Assembly (NCBI GenBank): GCA_037013685.1
Contig: CM072884.1
Location: 113,943,730-114,007,729 of the forward strand
Length of the DNA stretch: 64,000 bases
Source: Acridotheres tristis
Lineage: Eukaryota > Chordata > Aves > Passeriformes > Sturnidae
Direction: 5' to 3'
Shown: piece after piece, positions 12,690-25,000 of the stretch
Layout: each line of letters begins with the position of its first letter
How positions within the stretch are numbered: the first letter of the stretch is position 1
Translations under genes and position numbers: made by a program
The notes under the pieces: generated by a model
Databases searched by the model: none
Told to the model about the DNA's origin: nothing
What the model saw: only the letters and a program-made list of their open reading frames with translations

Positions 12690-15290
12690 GAGCTGTGTGA
12701 GAACCCAAAATATTGAACTACCCAAAATATTGAACCACCCAAAGGAGCTGTGTGAGGACCCAAAATATTGAACCACCCAGAGGAGCTGTGTGAGAACCCA
12801 AAATATTGAACCAAAATATTGATCCACCCAAAGGAGCTGTGTGAGAACCTAAAATATTGAACTACCCAAAATATTGATCCACCCAAAGGAGCTGTGTGAG
12901 AACCTAAAATATTGATCCACCCAGAGGAGCTGTGTGAGAACCCAAAATATTGAACCACCCAAAATATTGAACCACCCAAAGGAGCTGTGTGAGAACCTAA
13001 AATATTGAACCAAAATATTGATCCACCCAAAGGAGCTGTGTGAGAACCCAAAATAATGAACCAAAATATTGAACCACCCAAAGGAGCTGTGTGAGAACCC
13101 AAAATATTGAACCACCCAAAATATTGATCCACCCAAAGGAGCTGTGTGAGAACCCAAAATATTGATCCACCCAAAGGAGCTGTGTGAGAACCCAAAATAT
13201 TGATCCACCCAGAGGAGCTGTGTGAGAACCCAAAATATTGAACCACCCAAAATATTGAACCACCCAAAGGAGCTGTGTGAGGACCCAAAATATTGAACCA
13301 CCCAAAATATTGAACCACCCAAAGGAGCTGTGTGAGGACCCAAAATATTGAACCACCCAAAATATTGAACCAAAATATTGAAAAGGAGCTGTGTGAGGAC
13401 CCAAAATATTGAACCAAAATATTGAACCACCCAAAGGAGCTGTGTGAGAACCCAAAATATTGATCCACCCAAAGGAGCTGTGTGAGAACCCAAAATATTG
13501 ATACACCCAGAGGAGATGTGTGAGAACCCAAAATATTGAACCAAAATATTGAACCACCCAAAGGAGCTGTGTGAGAACCCAAAATATTGAACCAAAATAT
13601 TGAACCACCCAAAGGAGCTGTGTGAGAACCCAAAATATTGATCCACCCAGAGGAGCTGTGTGAGAACCCAAAATATTGAACCACCCAAAATATTGAACCA
13701 CCCAAAGGAGCTGTGTGAGAACCCAAAATATTGAACTACCCAAAATATTGATCCACCCAAAGGAGCTGTGTGAGAACCCAAAATAATGAACCAAAATATT
13801 GAACCACCCAAAGGAGCTGTGTGAGAACCCAAAATATTGAACCACCCAAAATATTGAACCACCCAAAGGAGCTGTGTGAGGACCCAAAATATTGAACTAC
13901 CCAAAATATTGATCCACCCAAAGGAGCTGTGTGAGAACCCAAAATATTGATCCACCCAGAGGAGCTGTGTGAGAACCCAAAATATTGAACCACCCAAAAT
14001 ATTGATCCACCCAAAGGAGCTGTGTGAGGACCCAAAATATTGAACCACCCAAAATATTGAACCAAAATATTGAAAAGGAGCTGTGTGAGGACCCAAAATA
14101 TTGATCCACCCAAAGGAGCTGTGTGAGAACCCAAAATATTGAACCAAAATATTGAACCAACCAAAGGAGCTGTGTGAGAACCCAAAATATTGAACCACCC
14201 AAAGGAGCTGTATGAGAACCCAAAATATTGAACCACCCAAAGGAGCTGTGTGAGGACCCAAAATATTGAACTACCCAAAATATTGAACCAAAATATTGAA
14301 AAGGAGCTGTGTGAGGACCCAAAATATTGATCCACCCAAAGGAGCTGTATGAGAACCCAAAATATTTAATCACTCAGAGGAGATGTATAAGAACCCAAAA
14401 TGTTGAATCACCCAAATGAGATGTGTGAGAACCCAAAATATTGAACCACCCAAAGGAGCTGTGTGAGGACCCAAAATATTGAACCACCCAAAATATTGAA
14501 CCAAAATATTGAAAAGGAGCTGTGTGAGGACCCAAAATATTGATCCACCCAAAGGAGCTGTGTGAGAACCCAAAATATTGAACCAAAATATTGATCCACC
14601 CAAAGGAGCTGTGTGAGAACCCAAAATATTGAACCAAAATATTGAACCACCCAAAGGAGCTGTGTGAGAACCCAAAATATTGATCCACCCAAAATATTGA
14701 TCCACCCAAAGGAGCTGTGTGAGAACCCAAAATATTGATCCACCCAAAGGAGCTGTGTGAGGACCCAAAATATTGAACCACCCAAATGAACTGTGTGAGA
14801 ACCCAAAATATTTAATCACTCAGAGGAGATGTATAAGAACCCAAAATGTTGAATCACCCAAATGAGATGTGTGAGAACAGATGTGTGAGAACCCAAAACA
14901 CTGAAGCACCCAAAGGAGTTATTTAAGAACCCAAGACATTTAATCACTCAGATCAGGTGTGTAAGAACCCAAAATGTTGGAGCACCCAAAGGAGGTGTGT
15001 AAGAAACCAAAATATTTAATCACCCAAAGGAGTTGTTTAAGAACCCAGTATATTGAATCAGCCAAATGTAAGAACTCAAAACACTTAATCACCCAAAGGA
15101 GCTGTGTGAGAACTCAAAATATTGAATCACCCAAAAGGGATGTGTAAAAACCCAAAATATTGAATCACCCAAATCAGGTGTTTAAGAACCCAAAATATTG
15201 GAGCACCCAAAGGAAATATTTAAGAACTGAAAATGCTGAATGACCCAAAGGAGCTGTGTGAGAACCCAGGATATTGAGGGAGCTGTTTAA
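12690..15290. repeat. 2.6 kb minisatellite, 38-bp unit with 17-bp sub-unit
   Basis: Built from a 38-base unit (ACCCAAAATATTG, then AACCACCCAAAGGAGC, then TGTGTGAGA) with extra copies of a roughly 17-base sub-unit (ACCACCCAAAATATTGA) inserted in a higher-order pattern. Copies are very similar to about 14800 and then degenerate towards 15290. Minus-strand frames stay open for up to 470 codons only because the units lack stops in those frames. Confidence 0.97.
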
Positions 15291-15340
15291 GCTGCAGGGA
15301 GCCTGGGGAGGCTCTGGCACAGGGAGCTCCAGAGGGACCC

Positions 15341-15484
15341 TCCTGTCCCAGAGGGACCCTCCTTTCCCAGAGGGACCCTCCTTTCCCAGAGGGACCCTCC
15401 TTTCCCAGAGGGACCCTCCTGTCCCAGAGGGACCCTCCTGTCCCAGAGAGACCCTCCTTTCCCAGAGGGACCCTCCTGTCCCAG
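15341..15484. repeat. 19-bp minisatellite
   Basis: About seven to eight copies of CAGAGGGACCCTCCTTTCC, with T/G variants. Confidence 0.9.
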
Positions 15485-15540
15485 CCCATCCAGAGCAAAG
15501 CTGAGCTCATGGGGCCTCAAGGGCTTCTCAGGGGTGCACC

Positions 15541-15630
15541 AAACACAGGATTCATGGAATGATGGAATATCTGAGCTGGAAGGGACCCACGGGGATCACA
15601 GTCCTGGCCCTGCACACACACCCCAGCCTG
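15541..15630 (-). mobile_element. CR1-like 3' tail fragment
   Basis: ATGGAATGATGGAATATCTG then AGCTGGAAGGGACCCACGG is the inverted 3' end of a CR1-type element. Confidence 0.55.
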
Positions 15631-15874
15631 GAGCAGCGTCCATACAAATAAATGTCACCACCTGGAGCCAGTCCTTGTGTCCTTCACCTTCACCCACTTC
15701 CACAAAATCCCCAGCACTCCCCGAGTGTTGCTTTGCTCTTCGTTGCCACTGCAGAATCCTGAGGTGAGCCTTGTCCTCCCAGCAGTGTCCTGACCCTGGA
15801 GAGGCCAGGCTGAGCTTTGGGATGGGCTCTGGCTCACAGCTGAGAGCCCTCTAAGGTGGCACTCGGGACCTGGG

Positions 15875-16730
15875 GACACAGGGAGGAGCTGGAGCTGCTG
15901 CAGAGAGCCCAGAGGAGGCAGCAGGATGAGCAGAGGGATGGAGCAGCTCTGCTGGGAGGAAAGGCTGGCACAGCTGGGATTGTTCAGCCTGGAGAGGAGA
16001 AGCTTTGGGCTGAGCTCAGGGTGGCCTTGCAGGGCCTGAAGGAGCTGCAGGAACCATGGAGAGAGACAATTGCCAAGGGATGGAGGGACAGCACCCAGGG
16101 GATGGAGGGACAGCACCCAGGGGATGGAGGGACAGCACCCAGGGGATGGAGGGACAGCACCCAGGGAATGGAGGGACAGCACCCAGGGAATGGAGGGACA
16201 GCACCCAGGGGATGGAGGGACAGCACCCAGGGGATGGAGGGACAGCACCCAGGGAATGGAGGGACAGCACCCAGGGGATGGAGGGACAGCACCCAGGGGA
16301 TGGAGGGACAGCACACAGGGAATGGCTTCAAAGCAGGATTTGATGGGATTTTGGGAATTAGGATTTGTTCCGTGGGATGAGGGGCTGGGATGGAATTCCC
16401 AGAGCAGCTGTGGCTGCCCCTGGATCCCTGGAATGTTCAGTTCCAGTTTGGGACATTGGGACAGTGGGAGGTGTCCCTGCCATGGTTTATATTGGAATGG
16501 GATGAGCTTTAAGGTCCCTTCCAACCCAAGCCAGCCTGGGATTCCCACACAGGGAATGGCTTCAAACTGAAAAATTATGGGTTTAGATGAGATATTGGGC
16601 AGGAATTGTTCCCTGGCAGGGGCTGGCATGGAATTCCCAGAGCAGCTGTGGCTGCCCCTGGATCCCTGGAAGTGCCCAAGGCCAGGTTGGACATTGGGAC
16701 AGTTGAAGGTGTCCCTGCCACCATCTTTAA
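15875..16730 (+). mobile_element. CR1 LINE 3' region with internal minisatellite
   Basis: Plus-strand CR1 copy: GGAGCTGGAGCTGCTGCAGA, GGCTGGCACAGCTGGGATTG, CAGCCTGGAGAGGAGAAG, then the 22-base array at 16076-16325, then TGGGATTTTGGGAATTAGG, GTGGCTGCCCCTGGATCCCT and GGTGTCCCTGCC. A second partial tail follows from about 16560. It is the opposite-strand counterpart of the copy at 5845-6640. Confidence 0.85.
16076..16325. repeat. 22-bp minisatellite inside CR1
   Basis: About eleven copies of a unit containing GATGGAGGGACAGCACCCAG, the reverse complement of the 6058-6262 unit. A single unexpanded copy of the same CR1 segment is at 55859-55887. Confidence 0.9.
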
Positions 16731-16734
16731 TGTC

Positions 16735-17870
16735 CCCTCTGAGCCAAACACTTCTGGAATTCTTTGCTCTGTCCAACCTTCAGGCCAAGGGTTAAGAACC
16801 CTTCAGCAAAGGTGAGGATGAATAAATCAATATTTTCTCTCCAGAGGTTACCAAGTTGTGATATTCTACTGATATCAAGCCCCATAGGAGATAGGGGAAA
16901 TAATTGCCTCAGGATGGTTCCACCTGCAAACCTCCACTGGCAGCTGCTGAGTCCCTGCTCCTCAATCTTCATCATCCTCCGTTCCTAAACCTTCCAGGAA
17001 TGTTCCTTCCGAGCACAGCCACCTCCGTTCTTTTGTCTCACTTCGCCCCTCTGGGTGAACGTCAAAGAGCTGCGGGATTGTTCATTTTTGGGCTGTTTAT
17101 TTTTTTTTTTTTCCGAGGCAGAGTGTTTGACCTGCTGCAATGATTTATTCTGTAGGATTTCCCTGCATCTTCCCCCTTCAAACCCATCCCAAACCCGTGT
17201 TCTATCCCTGCTCTGTGCCCTCTCAAATACATAAAGTGGGTTTATCTACACAAATATAAAACTGTTTAACTGCTGAGTTTTTCTAACTAGAATATCTCAC
17301 TCCTGTCAACAAACTCTGCCTCCACTGTTCTGTCTGCACCTAGAAAATTAGGATTATTTTCCTTACCGGAAGGAAAAGTTACTACTTCTCTCACAGCAGC
17401 TGTCGGCTCTGCCCGGGACACCAGGACAGGTTTCTCACCTCATTTAAATGCAAACTCGCGAATGAAAACCACTTAAAATGCAAATCCAGGTGTTTGTTTG
17501 TTTACACAGAGGGTTCTGTTGTTCCCTTTTACAACTCTCGCGAGCTGATAAGGACGCATTTCCCTTTTTAACAAGGTTTGGAGCAGCCCGAAGTGGTTCA
17601 TCCGTGTTTTTAACAAACCCTGCGAGCCCCAACCATGGGGGCTGTGCCAGTCCCGGTGCATCAACAGCGGGGCGGGTGTTCACAGGGAGGTGTTTCCTAC
17701 ACCTGGTGTGGAAATGGCACCTGAGGCCAGCAAAGGCTCAGCCCGCAGGTGTGTGCCAGGCCGGGGCCGCAGGGCCAGGGACACCCGCCCGGGCTGCGGG
17801 CACCAACCGAGGGACAAAGCAGGGCACGAACGGGGCTCGGGCTGCCAGGGAGCCCCGGGGCCGCTGTAGG
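16735..17870. other. Intergenic, nothing recognised
   Basis: Non-repetitive sequence apart from a T run at 17099-17112. No exon recognised. Confidence 0.4.
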
Positions 17871-17874
17871 GGAG

Positions 17875-18223
17875 ACACACAGATACAGACAGACACAGAC
17901 AGACACACACACAGACACACACAGACACACAGACAGACACACAGACACAGACAGACACAGAGACACACACAGACACACACACACACACAGACACACACAG
18001 ACACACACACACACACACAGACACACACACACACAGACACACACACACACACACACAGACACACACAGACACACACACACACAGACACACACACACACAC
18101 ACAGACACACACACACACACAGACACACACACACACACAGACACACACAGACACACACACACACACACAGACACACACACACACAGACACACACACACAC
18201 ACACACAGACACACACAGACACA

Positions 18224-18276
<53 letters not shown>

Positions 18277-18287
18277 ACACACACACA

Positions 18288-18324
<37 letters not shown>

Positions 18325-18418
18325 ACACACACACACACACAGACACACACACACACACAGACACACACACACACACAGACACACACACACAGACAGACAC
18401 ACGACACACAGACACACA

Positions 18419-18481
<63 letters not shown>

Positions 18482-18600
18482 ACACACACACAGACACACA
18501 CACACACACAGACACACAGACACACACACAGACACACACACAGACACAGACAGACACACAGACACACACAGACACACAGACACACAGACACACACACAAA
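17875..18600. repeat. CA / GACA microsatellite
   Basis: About 720 bases of (CA)n broken regularly by CAGACA. It ends about 650 bases before the CLIC6 start codon. Stop-free His/Thr and Cys/Val reading frames on both strands are artefacts. Confidence 0.97.
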
Positions 18601-19251
18601 GAGGAGATTTTTGGCCGCCTGCGGGCCGGGGGTGGCCGGAGGCAGCGCTCGGTGCGCCATGATCCCGTTCCACTGCGGGACTGGGCAGGGGCTGTGCCCG
18701 GAACGATGGGACAGGACAGGGGCTGTCCCCGGGCAGGAGCGGTGGGACGAAGCACGGGCTGTGTCCGGAGCGGGGCAGGGGCTGTACCCGGAGCGGTGGG
18801 ACTGTACCGGGGCTGTCTCCGGAGCGGGTCAGGGGCTGTACCGGGGCAGTGCCCGGAGCGGGTCAGGGGCTGTGTCTGGAGCAGGGGCTGTACCCGGGGC
18901 AGGGGCTGTGCCTCGAGCGGGGCAGTGCCCGGAGCGGTGGGACCTAACAGGGGCTGTCTCCGGAGCGGGTCAGGGGCTGTACCGGGGCTGTGCCCGGAGC
19001 GGGTCAGGGGCTGTAGCCGGGGCTGTACCCGGAGCGGTGGGACTGTACCGGGGCTGTCTCCGGAGCGGGTCAGGGGCTGTACCGGGGCAGTGCCCGGAGC
19101 GGGGCAGGTGCGGTGGGAGGAGCGCAGCCCCGGCCCCGCCGCCCCCGTTCCCCCCGGGCTGTCCCCGCCCCGTTCCCCCCGGCCGTGCCCGGCGCTGCTC
19201 CGCGGCCGCTCCGCTGCTCCGGCTCGTCCCTGGCGTGGCGGCGGTCCCGGC
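18601..19251 (+). promoter_or_regulatory. CLIC6: CLIC6 CpG-rich upstream region with GC minisatellite
   Basis: Very GC/CpG-rich. From about 18690 to 19110 it is made of variants of CCGGAGCGGGTCAGGGGCTG and GTACCGGGGC units. The reading frame of CLIC6 exon 1 is open across it and contains an in-frame ATG near 18703, but the sequence is minisatellite-like, so I treat it as promoter/5'UTR rather than coding. Confidence 0.55.
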
Positions 19252-22002
19252 ATGGCGGAGAGCCCGGGGCGGGCCCCGGAGCGCAGCGATGTCCCTCGGG
19301 ACGGAGGCGAGGACGAGGCGGCAGCGGGGGCTCGGCCCGGGCTGTGCCCCGAGCCCTCGGACGGGCCCGCGGAGCCGAGCCCGGAGCCCCCCGGGGACAG
19401 CGGCTCCCCCGAGAGCCCGGGGACAGCGAGCGCGGAGCGGCGGGACCCCGGCGGGGACAGCCCGGGGGACGAGGGGCAGCCGGGCGGGGAGCCGGGGGCC
19501 GCGGGGGTGATGGACGGGCCCGAGGGCTCCGCAACGAACCGGGCAGAGCCCGAGGGAGAGGCGGTGGCACCGGCGGGGACGGAGCCTGAAGGGGCAGCCC
19601 CGGGGCGGATGGAGCCCGAGGACGCGGCTGTGAGCCCGGCGGGGACGGCGCTGGGAGAGGCGGCCCCGGCAGCGACAGAGCCCGAGGACGGCGCCGTGGC
19701 CCCGGCGGGGACCGAGCCCGAGGGCGCAGTGGTTGCTCCGACGGGGACGGAACCCGAAAAAGCAGCCCCGGCGGGGACGGAGCCCGAGGACGTGGTGGTG
19801 GCTCCGGCGGGGACGGAGCCCCAGGTGAGAGAGGCCGTGAGGGAAGAAGCCCCGACGGAAAAAGAGCCCCAGGAGGCGGCGACGGCTGTCCCGGCAGAAC
19901 CGGAGCCTGAGGAGGCTGCGGCGACAGCCCCGGCGGGGACAGAGCCCGGAGAGGCAGAGGTGACAACCCCGGTGGGGACAGAGCCCGGAGAGGCAGAGGT
20001 GACAGCCCCGGCGGGGACAGAGCCCGGAGAGGCAGAGGTGACAGCCCCGATGGGGACAGAGCCCGGAGAGGCAGAGGTGACAGAGCCCGGAGAGGCAGAG
20101 GTGGCAGCCCCGGTGGGGACAGAGCACGGAGAGGCAGAGGTGACAGCCCCGGTGGGGACAGAGCCCGGAGAGGCAGAGGTGACAGCCCCGGTGGGGACAG
20201 AGCCCGGAGAGGCGCAGGGACAGGCGCTCCCAGCGGGAACAGAGCCCGAGGAGGCTGTCGCGACAGCCCCGTCCGGGACAGATCCCGAGGAAGCTCTGAG
20301 GGAGGAAGCCCGGTCGGGGACAGAGCCCGAGGAGGCTGCAGTGACAGCTCCAGCGGGGACATTCCCCGAGGATAAAGTGCGGGAGGAAAGCCCAGCGGGG
20401 ACAGTCCCCGAGAACGCGGTGCAGGAGGCAGCCCCGGCTGGGACAGTCCCTGAGGAAGGGGTAGCCCCGGTGGGGACAGACCCCGAGGGTGCTGTCCCGG
20501 CTGGGACAGTCCCCCAGGAGACACTGGGGACAGACCCCGAGAGTGCTGTCCCGGCTGGGACAGACCCCCAGGAGACACTGGGGACAGACCCCGAGGGTGC
20601 TGTCCCGGCTGGGACAGTCCCCCAGGAGACACTGGGGACAGACCCCGAGAGTGCTGTCCCGGCTGGGACAGTCCCCCAGGAGACACCGGGGACAGACCCC
20701 GAGAGTGCTGTCCCGGCTGGGACAGACCCCCAGGAGACACTGGGGACAGACCCCGAGGGTGCCGTGCAGGAGGCAGCCTCGGCTGGAGCGGAAATTGGAG
20801 AGGATGAGGTGCAGGAGGCGGCCCCGGTTGCTGGGACAGTTCCCGAAGAGGCGTTGGGGACAGTCCCTAAGGATGAGCTGCAGGAGGCGGCCCCGGCTGG
20901 GACGGTTCCCGAGGAGGGCGCGGCCCCGCTGGGGACACTCGCTAAGGGTGAGGTGCGGGAGGCAGCGCAGGCAGGGACAGTCTCTGAGGAGGTGCTGGGG
21001 ACAGTCCCCGAGGATGCGGTGCAGGAGGCAGCCCCGGCTGATGTGACAGTCCCTAAGGATGTCCCCGAGGACGCAGTGCCAGCCCCGGCTGATGGGACAG
21101 TCCCCAAAGATGTCCCTGAAGATGCGGTGCCAGTCTCGGCTGATGTGACAGTCCCTAAAGATGTCCCTGAAGATGCGGTGCCAGCCCCGGCCGATGTGAC
21201 AGTCCCCAGGGATGCGGTGCCAGCCCCAGCTGATGTTACAGTCCCTAGGGATGTCCCCGAGAACGCAATGGCAGCCCCGGCTGATGTGACAGTCCCTAGG
21301 GATGCAGTGCCAGCCCCGGCGGATGTGACAATCCCTAAGGACGTCCCCGAGGACGCGGTGCCAGCCCCGGCTGATAGGACAGTCCCCAAAGATGTCCCTG
21401 AAGATGCGGTGCCAGTCTCGGCTGATGTGGCAGTCCCTAAAGATGTCCCCGAGGATGCAGTGCCAGCCCCGGCCGATGTGACAGTCCCTAAAGATGTCCC
21501 CGAGGATGCGGTGCCAGCCCCGGCTGATGTGACAGTCCCTAAAGATGTCCCCGAGGATGCGGTGCCAGCCCCGGCTGATGTGACAGTCCCCGAGGACGCG
21601 GTGCCAGCCCCGGCTGATGGGACAGTCCCCAAAGATGTCCCCGAGAACGCAATGCCAGCCCCGGCTGATGTGACAGTCCCCGAGGACGCGGTGCCAGCCC
21701 CGGCCGATGTGCCAGTCCCTGCCCAGAGCCCTGGCACAGCTCAGGTGGCCTTGCCCACCCAAGGGGTCCCCGCTGGCCGTGCCCGGTCCCCGGGGGCGGA
21801 GCGGGACCCCCCAGCCCCGGCCGGGACCGGAGCCCCGGGCCCCCAGGGCGGGCGGGACGCGGCGGATCCGAACCTGAACGGGGAGAGGGACCGGGAGCAG
21901 CTCCAGGAGGACGGGACGGGCTCGCCGGGAGCCCTGGAGGAAGAGGAGGAAGAGGAGGAGGAGGAGGAGAAGCAGGAACACGACATTTCCCTCTTCGTCA
22001 AG
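19252..22002 (+). CDS. CLIC6: CLIC6 exon 1: repeat-rich N-terminus
   Basis: 917 codons, phase 0 end at K followed by the donor GTAGGG. Composition is Pro, Ala, Glu, Gly, Val and Thr. Repeat blocks in order: irregular PAGTEPEGA units (about 19560-19810); a 13-aa unit [13 protein letters not shown] (about 19935-20220); an 18-aa unit [18 protein letters not shown] (about 20478-20760); a 17-aa unit [17 protein letters not shown] with 13-aa variants (about 21040-21720). A run of about 14 Glu residues follows, then the conserved HDISLFVK junction. The repeats do not resemble the short repeats I know from mammalian CLIC6. Long open frames on the opposite strand are shadows of the GC-rich repeats. 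Confidence 0.88.
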
Positions 22003-25000
22003 GTAGGGGTGAGGGGTGCCGGGGAATCTCCGTGGGGAATCTCCTCTTGCAGGATCCCTGTGTGGGAGGCATTTAATTGTGACTGAGGTGATTTGGTTAT
22101 TAACGCCCAATATAAATTCGCCTCTGGCTCCTCACTCCTTCAGGAATCGCTGGCGTAAGGAGCTCACCGTGGATTTTCAGATCTCCAAAATTCAGGGGGA
22201 GGGATTCTCATCAGAGGGGCCGAGAGGGAAGAGCCTGGGAAATGTCGTTTCAAATGGGATGCTGGGATTTTCTGACATGAATTCTGGGTGACATTTAGAG
22301 GATCGTCCCGAATTTTGGCAAGGCTGAACTCACAGCCGGTAAAGAGCATCCCTTGTAATTGTCCAGTTCGTGTTTGTTTGAAGGGAAGATTTGAATTACA
22401 GGAGGAAAAAAAAAAAAAAGGCGGGGGAGAGGAGAAGGAAACTAAAGCTAATTTCTGGTGTTTTATTGAGTAGAGCAGTTTCTATCCTGTCCCTGGAATC
22501 CCACCAAAACCCCTGGGATTTGGCATGGGAACAGCAGCCATGCACAGAGTCTTTATCAGATGGGATTTTCAGTGTGTAGAAAACACCTGAAGGTGATTTC
22601 TTCCCTCTTCTCTGACCCCTCTGGACTAAAATGTGGAGCAGGCTGGGATAAATACAAAGCTAAGGAAATAAAGCTGGGGAAGCAGAAGGCATTTGGGACC
22701 TTCTCCTCTCCAAACCATCCCATCCTGTACCTCCTGAGCTGGCTGAGGCTGCTTCTGCCAGCCAGAATTCATCCTATAATTAAAATAAAAATAAAATTAA
22801 AATTAACACTTGGTGCCTTCCACTTTATGGGAGAAAAAACGTGGCCAAAATGAGAGAGCAGCCCAGAGAATTAAGTGCATTTGTTGTGATTCTGTGGTCC
22901 CCAAATACTGGATTATACATGGGCCTTGAAAATATTTGTGACTCAATAAAGGCAGAAGGAGAAGGGAGGAGAATTTTTATGATTGGCTTAATATTGGTAA
23001 TTTAAGAATGCCTAGAAAACAATCCAGCTGCTTTTCTAATTATTTCTGTATTACAAAGCTTGAGTATTTTACCTCACCTGGAGCTGGAATTTTGTAGCTG
23101 GGATTGGATTAGTTTTTATTTAGAGGTTGGCATGAGTTTCTCCAGGAAAAAAAAAAAAAAGCCAACTGGAGGGCTCAGTATCTCCCCAGGCACCAAAATG
23201 GCCATGCCATGGTTTGACAGCACAACAGAAACACAGAGAAATGTAAAAAGAAATCCCAAAATGGGAGAAAATGCACAAGAAAACAGCACAGGAACGGGGC
23301 TGGAATAATCCTGGCACTTCCCCTGCTAGGGAATATTATCCTAGGCCAACATTAAAATATATATCATTTATTTTCTTTAGATAACAATACCCATTATTCC
23401 AGGTGTTTCAAAGGCAAGTGTTCCTTCCCAAAGGTCATCCAGATATCCTTTCCTTGGGAATTCAGTGTCCCTGGTACCTTGTGTTCTCTGCTCTTCAAGG
23501 GCTCTTTTCCCTTCTGTAGCAAAAGCTCTTTGTTGATCAGAAAACTTCTGTAAATGTCAGATTTTTTTTTTTTTTACCTCTTGAATATACTTGGAACTCT
23601 CACTAAACTTCACTCCATTGATTTTAAGCAGTAGAACATTTATCTGAGACTTTATTTCTAATTTGAAAGAGTTTATTTCTAAATTGAAATTATCTAATTA
23701 TAGATGGAAAACTCAACAGAATCAGAGCTGCAGATTTCAGAATTCCAAAGATTCCTAAGGATGGATTTCTCTGTACCACAAACACTTGACCCAGTTGGAG
23801 CACAAGGCCTTGCTCATCTCCCAAAACATTTCTTCCTCAGTTTCAGGGTTAAATGGATTTTAGTCAAAGCTGACCATGAGCACGAGATGATAGATTTTAT
23901 CCAAGGAAAAGCAGGGGGATTTACCCAGTTTGGTGACATTTTTGGTCTCTGAATCATTTATCTCCTTTCAGAGGATGATTTCGTTCCCATCAGAGGCAGA
24001 GCTGACTCTGTGCAGCAGAATTTCCTTGCACCACTCCTGATATATCCTTGAGTGACTTCACACAGAGCTGTGCAGAGTCACAGAAAGGGCTAAAAACTGA
24101 GAAAAGAAAAGATTTGCTGGGAGCACAGAAATGGAAACAACTTCATCCCAGAGTCAGTATACCCAGTTGAAATGGGAATGGGGCTTTCCTACAAAAAAAA
24201 AAAAAAATCTCTTCTCTGATGTGATGAATCTGGGCCTTAAATAGAACTTGGATTATAAAAGAACAACTGAATTTTGAGTGCTGTAGGTAAGAAATCCGTG
24301 AGCTCAGCTCCCTGGAACACCTGGCTGCTCATTCAGTGGAGTCTGTGCTTGGTGTAAACGCTGCAGTTGGCAGCACTGAGGAGGTGCTGGTGCTGAAAAT
24401 CTGGATTTTTCCACCTCATTCAGGGTGTGAGTGAGTCAGGCAGTGAGGTGAGTGTGGGTTATCCAGGCAATACCTGCTGTGTGTGCCCAAACCCAGGGGG
24501 CAGATGTTTGTGGGCCTTTTTTCGTGCAGATTCACCACAGGAGCTCAGAATTTCGTTGATCTCAATAAGTGAAATTTAAGATTTCTGTGTGCAGGGTTCC
24601 ACCAGCTCCCCACACTGAGTTCTGCTCCCTTCTCCTCACTCCTGTTTTTATCCTTCCTGAGCTCCACTCCTGCAGGACCTTGTCTCAGGTGCCACATCAC
24701 TGCCAATTGCAAAAAAAAGTTAAATCTTAACTTTAAAAATCCTGTCATTGAAAATCCTGTCATTTCTTTGTAAGCTGCTTCCCTCCACCATTCCTTTGGG
24801 TATTTTCTCTTGCATTGTGGGTGAGACCTTTCTGCTTTTTTTAATTGAGGAGTTATGAAAGCTTTGGGCTGGGGACAAGCTGGGACTCCACGGGCTGGGA
24901 GGGCTTTTCCAACCTCAGGGAATCTGGGATGCTGTGAAAGTTATCCCAGAGGAAAGAAAATATAATCCTGTGTGATTTGGGGCAGTGCTGTGTGATTTAG

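Noticed and set aside
12849..14261. Minus-strand 470-codon open frame rich in QYFG and HSS motifs
   Set aside because: Entirely inside the 38-bp minisatellite; open because the unit lacks stops, several overlapping frames are equally open, and there is no conserved protein feature.
17749..19251. N-terminal extension of CLIC6 in the same open frame
   Set aside because: The frame is open only because of the CA array and GC minisatellite; the Kozak-context ATG at 19252 followed by a non-repeated acidic start fits better.
17697..21737. Minus-strand frame of 1346 codons opposite CLIC6 exon 1
   Set aside because: It spans the CA microsatellite and the GC-rich repeats of CLIC6 exon 1 antisense; its Ser/Gly/Ala/Pro repeats mirror the sense repeats.
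23704..23952. 82-codon frame in CLIC6 intron 1
   Set aside because: No recognisable domain, no convincing splice sites and no link to neighbouring exons.
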